Shown: piece by piece, positions 57,549 through 64,000 of the stretch
How positions within the stretch are numbered: position 1 is the first letter of the stretch
Layout of the letters: each line of letters opens with the position of its first letter
Assembly (NCBI GenBank): GCA_937880095.1
Contig: CALFLK010000023.1
Location: forward strand, 150,473-214,472
DNA from: an uncultured Faecalibacterium sp.
GTDB lineage: Bacteria > Bacillota > Clostridia > Oscillospirales > Ruminococcaceae
DNA length: 64,000 bases
Reading direction: 5' to 3'
The notes under the pieces: generated by a model
Databases searched by the model: none
Told to the model about the DNA's origin: nothing
Seen by the model: the letters and a program-made list of their open reading frames with translations, nothing else
Translations under genes and position numbers: made by a program

Positions 57549-60254
57549 ATGAAAGAACTGGCAAAACAGTACGATCCGAGCCAGGTAGAAGACAGAATCT
57601 ACCAGTTCTGGCTGGATGGCGGCTACTTCCACACGGAAGCAGACTCCAAGAAGAAACCCTACACCATCGTGATGCCGCCGCCGAACGTTACCGGTCAGCT
57701 GCACATGGGTCACGCTGTGGATAACACAATGCAGGATATCCTGATCCGCTCCAAGCGTATGCAGGGTTATGCAGCACTGTGGGTGCCCGGCACTGACCAT
57801 GCTTCCATTGCAACCGAGGCTAAGGTTGTTGAGGCAATGGCAAAGGAAGGTCTGACCAAGGATATGCTGGGTCGTGACGGTTTCCTGGAGCGTGCATGGG
57901 ATTGGAAGAACACCTACGGCAACCGCATCGTCAACCAGCTGAAGAAGCTGGGCTCCAGCTGTGACTGGGAGCGTGAGCGTTTCACCATGGACGAGGGCTG
58001 CTCTGACGCCGTTAAGGAAGTCTTTGTCCGCCTGTACAACGAGGGCAAGATTTACCGCGGTAACCGTCTGGTTAACTGGTGCCCTCACTGCAACACCTCT
58101 ATCTCTGATGCAGAAGTCGAGCATGAGGAGCAGGACGGCAACTTCTGGCACCTGCTGTACCCGGTTCAGGAAACCGGCGAAATGCTGGAGCTGGCTACTA
58201 CCCGTCCCGAAACCATGCTGGGCGATACCGCAGTTGCAATCAACAGCGAAGACCCCCGCTATGCACATCTGCACGGCTGCCATGTGGTTCTGCCTCTGCT
58301 GAACAAGATCATTCCCATTGTCTGCGATGAACACGCTGACATGACCAAGGGTACCGGTGTTGTTAAGATCACCCCCGCACATGACCCCAACGACTTCGAA
58401 GTTGGTCAGCGCCACAACCTGCCCGTTGTGCGTGTGTTCACTTATGACGGTCACATGACCGGTGCTGCAGACAAGGCTGCTGCAGATGAGCTGTTTGCAA
58501 GTGGTCGCGCAACTGTCGGCGAGCCGGAAGTGCTGGACTGCGGCAAGTATGCTGGTATGACCACGATGGAAGCTCGTAAGGCAATTGTGGCTGATCTGGA
58601 AGCAGGCGGTTTCCTGAAGGAAATCGAGCCCCTGAAGCACGAGGTTGGTACCTGCTATCGCTGCCACCACACCATCGAGCCCATGATTTCCAAGCAGTGG
58701 TTCGTTAAGATGGAAGAAATGGCAAAGCCCGCGATCGAGAGCGTCGAGAAGGGCGATATCAAGTTTGTTCCTGAGCGCTTCACCAAGAACTACATGAACT
58801 GGATGAAGAACACCCGTGACTGGTGTGTCAGCCGTCAGCTGTGGTGGGGTCACCAGATTCCGGCTTGGTACTGTGCAGACTGCGGCGAGACCATCGTTGC
58901 AAAGGATGCACCTCATGCTTGCCCCAAGTGCGGCAGCAAGAACCTGACCCAGGACCCGGATACTCTGGATACCTGGTTCTCCAGCGCACTGTGGCCGTTC
59001 AGCACTCTGGGCTGGCCCAATGAGGACAGCGAGGATCTGAAGTACTTCTATCCCACTAACACGCTGGTTACCGGCTACGACATCATTGGCTTCTGGGTAA
59101 GCCGTATGATCTTCTCCGGTCTGGCTTATACCGGCAAGGCACCTTTCAACACGGTCTGCATCCACGGTATCGTCCGCGACAGCCAGGGCCGTAAGATGTC
59201 CAAGAGCTTGGGTAACGGTATTGACCCGTTGGAAGTTATTGCAGAGTACGGTGCTGACGCACTGCGCTTTATGCTGGTGGATGGCTCTACCCCGGGTAAC
59301 GATATGCGTTACTCCGAGGATAAGGTCAAGGCTGCCCGCAACTTTGCAAACAAGCTGTGGAATGCAACCCGCTACGTTCTGATGAACCTGCCCGAGGACT
59401 TCGAGCCGGGTCTGCCTGCAGAAGATCTGCTGGATATGAGCGACAAGTGGATTCTGACCAAGCTGAATCAGGTTGCTGCTGCTGTGACCGAGAACCTGGA
59501 GCACTACGAGATGGGTCTGGCTGCTGCAAAGATCAACAGCTTTATCTGGGAAGTGTACTGCGACTGGTACATTGAAATTACCAAGAGCCGCCTGAACAGC
59601 GGTGATGAAGCACAGGCTGACGCAGCACGCAAGGTGCTGGTCTATGTGCTGGATAAGGCACTGAAGCTGCTGCATCCCTTTATGCCGTTCATTACCGAGG
59701 AGCTGTATCAGGCTCTGCCCGGCAGCGGCGAAACCATCATGACGCAGGAATGGCCTGTAATGGACGAAGCACACAACTGGCCCACTGAGGAAGAGGACTT
59801 CAACAAGGTTATGGACTACATCAAGGCTGTGCGTGCTGTGCGTACCGACATGAATGTCCACCCCGCAAAGAAGACCAGCATGATCATCGAAACCGCAGAC
59901 GCTGCTCCCTTTGAAAAGAGTAATGTCTATCTGGCAAAATTTGCATTCGCTACCGATGTGACCTTTACTGAAAAGTACGAGGGCAGCACCGACGGCATGG
60001 TGCAGGTTTCCACCAACGCAGCACGCGGCTTTATCCCCATGATGGAACTGATCGACCGGGATAAGGAACTGGCTCGCCTGAACAAGGAAAAGGCAAAGGC
60101 TGAAAAGGAACTGGCTATGTTCCAGAATCAGCTGAATAACCCCAAGTTTGTTGAGCGTGCACCGGCTGCTCTGGTTGACGAAGTGCGTGCAAAGGAAGCA
60201 CGCAGCCGTGACAAGCTGAACAATATCGAAGAAAGCATCCGCGCTTTGGGCTAA
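57549..60254 (+). CDS. valS: Valine--tRNA ligase
   Basis: A class I synthetase of 901 residues. PPPNVTGQLHMGHA holds the HIGH motif (HMGH at 52-55). The editing domain includes ATTRPETMLGDTAVAI, and GRKMSKSLGNGIDPL has KMSKS at about 548-552. A zinc-like CADCGE/CPKCGS pair sits near 440-460. The C-terminal coiled coil (LARLNKEKAKAEKELAMFQ) is the ValRS arm. The ATG at 57549 follows GGGAGG. Expression depends on the T-box upstream. Confidence 0.98.
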   Translation: MKELAKQYDPSQVEDRIYQFWLDGGYFHTEADSKKKPYTIVMPPPNVTGQLHMGHAVDNTMQDILIRSKRMQGYAALWVPGTDHASIATEAKVVEAMAKEGLTKDMLGRDGFLERAWDWKNTYGNRIVNQLKKLGSSCDWERERFTMDEGCSDAVKEVFVRLYNEGKIYRGNRLVNWCPHCNTSISDAEVEHEEQDGNFWHLLYPVQETGEMLELATTRPETMLGDTAVAINSEDPRYAHLHGCHVVLPLLNKIIPIVCDEHADMTKGTGVVKITPAHDPNDFEVGQRHNLPVVRVFTYDGHMTGAADKAAADELFASGRATVGEPEVLDCGKYAGMTTMEARKAIVADLEAGGFLKEIEPLKHEVGTCYRCHHTIEPMISKQWFVKMEEMAKPAIESVEKGDIKFVPERFTKNYMNWMKNTRDWCVSRQLWWGHQIPAWYCADCGETIVAKDAPHACPKCGSKNLTQDPDTLDTWFSSALWPFSTLGWPNEDSEDLKYFYPTNTLVTGYDIIGFWVSRMIFSGLAYTGKAPFNTVCIHGIVRDSQGRKMSKSLGNGIDPLEVIAEYGADALRFMLVDGSTPGNDMRYSEDKVKAARNFANKLWNATRYVLMNLPEDFEPGLPAEDLLDMSDKWILTKLNQVAAAVTENLEHYEMGLAAAKINSFIWEVYCDWYIEITKSRLNSGDEAQADAARKVLVYVLDKALKLLHPFMPFITEELYQALPGSGETIMTQEWPVMDEAHNWPTEEEDFNKVMDYIKAVRAVRTDMNVHPAKKTSMIIETADAAPFEKSNVYLAKFAFATDVTFTEKYEGSTDGMVQVSTNAARGFIPMMELIDRDKELARLNKEKAKAEKELAMFQNQLNNPKFVERAPAALVDEVRAKEARSRDKLNNIEESIRALG

Positions 60255-60271
60255 TCGCTCATTGTAAGTTA

Positions 60272-60312
60272 CAGGCGGGCGGCGTGGGATCATCCCGCCG
60301 CTCGTCTGTTTT
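60272..60312 (+). terminator. Probable terminator of valS
   Basis: A long GC-rich imperfect stem, CAGGCGGGCGGCGTGGGAT with ATCCCGCCGCTCGTCTG, followed by interrupted T runs. Confidence 0.65.
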
Positions 60313-60333
60313 CTGTTTTGAAAGGAGCTTTGG

Positions 60334-60831
60334 GTGCAACAAAAAATAACACGGAATCCCTGGCCCCGCTGGGCGAAAGCAGTCAGCTTTACGCTTTTGG
60401 TGTTGATTGTTGGATTTGTATTTTCGAACTCGATGGAGATTGCAACGGAATCTTCCCAGAAAAGCGGCTCGCTGTTGACGCTGCTTTTAGAGTGGCTGCC
60501 GTTTCTTCGGGGATGGTTTACAGAACACATTCTGCGCAAGCTGGGACACTTTGCGGAGTATACGCTGGTGGGTATGGTCTTGATGCTGTGCTTGCGCAGC
60601 TGTACAGTGCGGCTCTGGGCGAATATAACAAAGCCGATTCTGGGCGGTGTGTTGATTGCATTGATGGATGAAACCATTCAGCTGTTTGTTGCAGGGCGCA
60701 GTGGACAAATCAGTGATGTGTGGCTGGATAGCTCTGGTGTATGTACAGGGCTGCTGGTGATGGGATGCATTCTTTTGATTCTGGAAAGATATTTTGCGCA
60801 TCGGCGCAGGGAGACAAGAGGTACTGTATGA
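60334..60831 (+). CDS. VanZ-family membrane protein
   Basis: A 165-residue protein with four predicted helices. SNSMEIATESSQKS, RKLGHFAEYTLVGMV and DETIQLFVAGRSGQISDVWLDSSGV are the VanZ signature. The family includes the teicoplanin-resistance protein but is mostly of unknown function. It starts at GTG 60334 with AAAGGAG six bases upstream and overlaps the next gene by ATGA. No other vancomycin genes are present, so resistance is not implied. Confidence 0.9.
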   Translation: MQQKITRNPWPRWAKAVSFTLLVLIVGFVFSNSMEIATESSQKSGSLLTLLLEWLPFLRGWFTEHILRKLGHFAEYTLVGMVLMLCLRSCTVRLWANITKPILGGVLIALMDETIQLFVAGRSGQISDVWLDSSGVCTGLLVMGCILLILERYFAHRRRETRGTV

Positions 60832-62102
60832 ATCTGACACAAGTGAATGAATATTTCTTTTCCTGCCCGGCGGGTGTACCCTATGGGCGAACCGAAGCAC
60901 AGCCGGCATTTGAGCTGGTAGGCAGTGCATCCAGCAAGGTGCAGTATATTGGTGTTGCAGGTACAACGGGCAAAACCGGTGTAACCCAGATGATTGCCGG
61001 TATCCTAAAAGAAGCTGGTTTTTCCTGCGGTGCTTATACAGTAGGTGTGCTGCCCTTGCAGCAGCGTATTCAGATCAATGGTAAGGCAGTAGCGGCAAAG
61101 CGACTGGGCTCGATCACAACTAAAATGGAAAAGCTGGCAGAGAAGCCGGCTCGTACCATTGCAGAACTGGCGGCTGCTTGCGACTGCTTTGAAAAAGAAG
61201 GCTGCAAATTTGCTGTCGTGGAATTGAGCGATGCAATGCTGGCAGAGTTCTTTGCGGAAATGCCGGTATGTGCAGTGACTCAAATTGGTGATGATGGTTC
61301 CGGATTTTCGTTGGAGCGTTTGGCACATTCTGCAGCAGCAATGATGCGCAAGGATTGCACCGTTGTTACGACGCCTGCGCAGGAGAAAAAAGCCATCAGT
61401 GAACTGGTGGTATGCGCTGCGAAGGTAGAGTGCGAGCTGAAAGTGCCGGAAATGGAAGATTTGGAGCTGGGTGGCGGCAGACGTTTGCTGCGTACCATTG
61501 ATTATGGCGGATATACCTTCCTGCTGCCCCACATTGGTGCATCCGCAGCAGAGAATGCTGCCATTGCAGTAGAAGTCGCTTTGGCATTGTGGCGCAAGGG
61601 CTATGATATTCCCGACGAAGCAATTTTGGAGGGCTTGCCCCAGATTAGCGGCGAATGTGGTGTTCATTTCCTGCGTCAGCGTCCCAAAATTGTGGCAGCA
61701 CCCTGTCACAAGCCGGTACAGGCAGTGATGGTGGCTAAAATGCTGCGAGCATCCAAGGTAGACCACATTTCTGTAGTAGCAGGTCTGAGCGACTGCATGA
61801 ACCCGGAGGCATTCTTTACGGCACTGGAAACCGGTTTTATTCCGGAAGAAGATCAGGACGAAAAGACCAAGATGGCAGGCATGAGCGATAACCCCATTGA
61901 TAAGGTGTATCTGGTTACCCCTGACGATGAGGATGCTGTCCCGGCGGAAGAAGCGGAAGCAGAAGCACGTTTCCACTTTGATACCGAAATTTGCGAAACA
62001 TTGGCAGACGCAATGGAAAAGGCAAAGGCAGATAATGCAGAGGTACTGCTGGTATTGGGCGGCGAATCGATTTGCCGTGCAGCAGGAAAGCTGATGAAGT
62101 GA
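60828..62102 (+). CDS. Diverged Mur ligase/FolC-superfamily protein
   Basis: A 424-residue protein related to MurE-type ligases and folylpolyglutamate synthase. VQYIGVAGTTGKTGVTQMIAGIL is the ATP loop (read in two blocks), VVELSDAMLAEFF matches the Mur EVSS-type Glu segment and HIGASAAENAAIAVEVALAL the central motif. The expected D-x-AHNP motif reads AAPCHKPVQA, and an acidic insertion lies near 355-385. The amide-forming step may be altered or lost. Coupling to VanZ by ATGA suggests an envelope role; substrate unknown. Confidence 0.75.
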   Translation: MNLTQVNEYFFSCPAGVPYGRTEAQPAFELVGSASSKVQYIGVAGTTGKTGVTQMIAGILKEAGFSCGAYTVGVLPLQQRIQINGKAVAAKRLGSITTKMEKLAEKPARTIAELAAACDCFEKEGCKFAVVELSDAMLAEFFAEMPVCAVTQIGDDGSGFSLERLAHSAAAMMRKDCTVVTTPAQEKKAISELVVCAAKVECELKVPEMEDLELGGGRRLLRTIDYGGYTFLLPHIGASAAENAAIAVEVALALWRKGYDIPDEAILEGLPQISGECGVHFLRQRPKIVAAPCHKPVQAVMVAKMLRASKVDHISVVAGLSDCMNPEAFFTALETGFIPEEDQDEKTKMAGMSDNPIDKVYLVTPDDEDAVPAEEAEAEARFHFDTEICETLADAMEKAKADNAEVLLVLGGESICRAAGKLMK

Positions 62103-62136
62103 TGCTTCAAAAATGAGCAGGGAATACTGCTCAAAT

Positions 62137-62190
62137 AAAAGCGCCCGCAGTGGCAGGAATAGAATCCTGTGCTACGGGCGCTTTTTCTAT
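62137..62190 (+). terminator. Terminator of the VanZ/Mur-like operon
   Basis: AAAAGCGCCCG (62137-62147) pairs with CGGGCGCTTTT (62175-62185), with an inner CAGGA/TCCTG pairing. Confidence 0.9.
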
Positions 62191-62262
62191 ATTCTATTAT
62201 TATAAAAGAAAGACTGGAAATTTTAGGTAGGCGACAAACTATTCTAAATTATGCAGGAAAAG

Positions 62263-62295
62263 ACCCGTACACTAATGGCAGTGTACGGGTTTTCT
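62263..62295 (+). terminator. Terminator-like hairpin in front of spoIIAA
   Basis: ACCCGTACACT (62263-62273) pairs perfectly with AGTGTACGGGT (62280-62290) around AATGGC, followed by four T. It lies 30 bases before the spoIIAA start. It could end a short upstream transcript or attenuate the operon. Confidence 0.7.
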
Positions 62296-62322
62296 ATGTG
62301 AAAAAGAAAGGAGAATACACAA

Positions 62323-62631
62323 ATGGCAAAAGTTCGGTTTCAATCTGCTGGGGAAACATTATATGCGTACCTGGCGGGAGAGATTGACCATGACAGTGCG
62401 CAGAGCCTGCGCCAACAAATCGAACAGCGTGTGGATCAATGTATGCCTACACTGCTGGTGATTGATATGGCTGGTATTTGTTTTATGGATTCTTCCGGCG
62501 TGGGGCTGATTTTAGGCAGACAGCGACAGATGCAGGCAAACGGAGGGACTTTGCGCGTAGACGCACCACCGGTACAAATCCAGAAGATTTTACGGCTGGC
62601 ACATATTGCATATCAGGAGGTTGGACGATGA
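62323..62631 (+). CDS. spoIIAA: Anti-sigma F factor antagonist SpoIIAA
   Basis: A 102-residue STAS-domain protein. When dephosphorylated it displaces sigma F from SpoIIAB in the forespore. CFMDSSGVGLILGRQ contains the Ser phosphorylated by SpoIIAB. AAAGGAGA precedes the ATG. It overlaps spoIIAB by ATGA and sits in the canonical AA-AB-sigF order, which separates it from RsbV-type paralogues. Confidence 0.93.
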   Translation: MAKVRFQSAGETLYAYLAGEIDHDSAQSLRQQIEQRVDQCMPTLLVIDMAGICFMDSSGVGLILGRQRQMQANGGTLRVDAPPVQIQKILRLAHIAYQEVGR

Positions 62632-63062
62632 AAGCGGAAAACAAAACAAAAATTACATTCCCATCGCATAGTGCGAACGAAGCATTTGCGCGTGGCGCAA
62701 CAGCAGCTTTTCTGGCGCGGTACGATCCCACTGTACCGCAGCTGGCAGATATTAAAACAGCAGTGTCCGAAGCGGTAACAAACTGCATCGTACACGCCTA
62801 TCCGGAAACCATGGGGGAGATTGCAATGACGCTTTCCATGTATCCCGGCCGAAAGCTGCGGATTGTGATTGCGGATCAGGGAATCGGTATTTCTGATGTG
62901 ACGAAAGCAATGGAACCTTTATATACAACGGGAAACCCGGAAGAACGATCCGGTTTAGGCTTTGCGGTTATGCAGAGCTTTATGGATACCGTGAAGGTGA
63001 GTTCCCGACCAGGACGCGGAACCCGTGTGGTTATGACCAAGGTTTTGACCGAGCGCAGCTGA
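62628..63062 (+). CDS. spoIIAB: Anti-sigma F factor / kinase SpoIIAB
   Basis: A 144-residue GHKL-fold kinase that binds sigma F and phosphorylates SpoIIAA. The N-box AVSEAVTNCIVHAYP, G1 box IADQGIGISD and G2 box ERSGLGFAVMQSFMD are intact. ATG 62628 overlaps the spoIIAA stop, giving the near-equal ratio on which the switch depends. Confidence 0.95.
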   Translation: MKAENKTKITFPSHSANEAFARGATAAFLARYDPTVPQLADIKTAVSEAVTNCIVHAYPETMGEIAMTLSMYPGRKLRIVIADQGIGISDVTKAMEPLYTTGNPEERSGLGFAVMQSFMDTVKVSSRPGRGTRVVMTKVLTERS

Positions 63063-63093
63063 TGTCTACATATCTTATATAAGGAGAGGTACT

Positions 63094-63831
63094 ATGACAG
63101 CAGCAAAGGCAGAGCGGGACACATTCATTCAGAATAATCTGGGACTGGTACACGCTTGCGCCGGACGGTTCCGAGGCAGAGGGATTGAGTATGATGATTT
63201 ATATGGTGCTGGCTGTGTGGGATTGATTAAAGCCTGCGATGGTTTTGATACGGAGCGCGGCGTGTGCTTTTCTACCTATGCGGTTCCGGTTATATTGGGA
63301 GAAATTAAAAAGCTGTTCCGGGATGGTGGCAGCGTAAAGGTAAGTCGCTCTCTGAAAGAACTGGGGTTGAAGATCAATGCGCTTCGTGAACGAACTATAA
63401 AGCAAACAGGGGTAGAGCCTGGTGTAGAATGGCTGGCAGAGCAACTGGAAAGCGATCCGGATACAGTGGCACTTGCGATTCAGGCGTCTATGCCGGCAAT
63501 TAGTCTTACTCCAGAAGATGATGAGGATGAAGGCAGACAATGGGATATTCCGGTAGATTCACCAGAAGAAGCATTGGCGGATCGAATTGGATTGGAAACG
63601 GTAATCGCACAACTTCCGCAGGAAGATCAGTTGTTGTTAAGGCTGCGGTTCTTCCAAGAACTAACGCAGACAGAGACAGCAAAACAACTGCATACCACAC
63701 AAGTGCAGATATCTCGAAGGGAACGAAAATTGCTTGCACAAATGAGAATTAGCCTGTTAGGAGAGGATGCTGGGGCAGGAGAGAAAAAGAAACGAAAAAC
63801 AAGTGAGCGTAAAATGTCGATACAACGATAA
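63094..63831 (+). CDS. sigF: Sporulation sigma factor sigma F
   Basis: The first forespore-specific sigma factor, 245 residues. Region 2 reads NNLGLVHACAGRFRGRGIEYDDLYGAGCVGLIKACDGFD (in blocks), then FSTYAVPVILGEIKKLFRD. Region 3 covers VSRSLKELGLKINALR and region 4 LTQTETAKQLHTTQVQISRRERKLL. A Lys/Arg-rich tail of about 20 residues extends past region 4. AAGGAGAG precedes the ATG. Together with spoIIAA-spoIIAB it indicates a spore-forming lineage. Confidence 0.95.
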   Translation: MTAAKAERDTFIQNNLGLVHACAGRFRGRGIEYDDLYGAGCVGLIKACDGFDTERGVCFSTYAVPVILGEIKKLFRDGGSVKVSRSLKELGLKINALRERTIKQTGVEPGVEWLAEQLESDPDTVALAIQASMPAISLTPEDDEDEGRQWDIPVDSPEEALADRIGLETVIAQLPQEDQLLLRLRFFQELTQTETAKQLHTTQVQISRRERKLLAQMRISLLGEDAGAGEKKKRKTSERKMSIQR

Positions 63832-63888
63832 TAATGTGCGTTTATATAAAGAAAAATGCAATTTCTTGAAAAAAGTTCGAAAAAAGTG

Positions 63889-64000
63889 TTGACATCTGGG
63901 GAAAAGCGAGTATAATAATATCACGTCGGCCGGACACGGCAGACAGCCCGCTGAAAAGCGAACGGCTTCAAAAAAATAATTCAAAAAAGTGCTTGACAAA
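63889..64000 (+). promoter_or_regulatory. Tandem strong promoters at the window edge (rRNA-like)
   Basis: TTGACA (63889-63894), 16-bp spacer, TATAAT (63911-63916), then a second TTGACA at 63994-63999 whose -10 is outside the window. Both -35s are preceded by AAAAAAGTG-type A-rich sequence resembling UP elements. The arrangement is typical of rRNA operon P1/P2 promoters; the transcribed gene is not in view. Confidence 0.6.

Noticed and set aside
57531..60677. A 1048-codon open frame on the minus strand opposite valS
   Set aside because: It is a by-product of biased codon use in valS. It has no ribosome-binding site or family motif, and runs through the T-box terminator region and the next gene.
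60334..60831. Glycopeptide resistance determinant (vanZ)
   Set aside because: VanZ-family proteins are widespread and no vanHAX or vanRS genes are nearby.
62191..62262. Sigma-H promoter for spoIIAA
   Set aside because: An AGGAAAA string is present at 62255-62261, but no GAAT-type -10 lies at suitable spacing before the hairpin. Not supported well enough to list.

Overview
The window is chromosomal DNA of a low-to-medium GC Gram-positive anaerobe of the Clostridia, most likely in the Oscillospirales (Ruminococcaceae/Butyricicoccaceae-like). The basis is strong AAAGGAGG ribosome-binding sites, a valS T-box, class A RNase P RNA, a SpoIIAA-SpoIIAB-sigma F sporulation operon, rubrerythrin and ferritin, an HPr with Ser46, Thr/Pro-rich (TPEP) extracellular linkers and NADP-type glutamate dehydrogenase. 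This placement is inference; no 16S sequence is in the window. Nearly all of it is ordinary vertically inherited core genome. I see no insertion sequence, prophage, integrase or CRISPR array.

Layout. 0.1-1.7 kb: tRNA-Gln and an anchored lytic transglycosylase. 1.8-5.7 kb: the ylxM-ffh-rpsP-khpA-rimM-trmD translation/secretion operon. 5.9-9.3 kb: HPr, uvrC, rsmD and a coiled-coil protein. 9.4-21.8 kb: a division and cell-wall cluster, mraZ-rsmH-ftsL-pbp-murF-(mraY-like)-ftsW-murG-divIB-murE. murD is absent, murE is displaced to the end, and the mraY-position gene has lost most MraY catalytic signatures. 21.9-25.3 kb: rnpB (minus strand), divergent from an RluA-type pseudouridine synthase with which it appears to share one palindromic -35 hexamer, then an M23 endopeptidase. 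25.4-31.8 kb: nucleoside salvage (deoD, cdd) and a BMP-type nucleoside ABC importer. 32-33.6 kb: a PASTA pseudokinase. 33.7-36 kb (minus): gdhA and an Mrp/NBP35 Fe-S carrier. 36.3-38.1 kb: tRNA-Leu and glyQS.

38.2-44 kb is a redox/iron block: a DUF134-NifX fusion, two MinD-like ATPases with inserted ferredoxin domains, a second NifX-like protein, rubrerythrin, ferritin, CcdA and a TlpA-like thioredoxin. Two similar Crp/Fnr-like palindromes sit near -41 of the rubrerythrin and ccdA promoters. 44-50.3 kb: a GH3 hydrolase (minus) and a two-component system whose kinase is cut by an in-frame TGA, followed by two secreted proteins of unknown function. 50.5-56 kb: an apparently iron-responsive operon, feoA-DUF3793-DtxR-heterodimeric ABC exporter-YgbA-like-DUF454, with tandem DtxR-type boxes over its promoter; this is my best candidate for an undescribed system. 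56-62 kb: an AIM24 protein, a small lipoprotein, T-box-controlled valS, a VanZ protein and a diverged Mur ligase/FolC-like protein. 62.3-63.8 kb: spoIIAA-spoIIAB-sigF. The window ends in tandem strong promoters that resemble those of an rRNA operon lying just outside.
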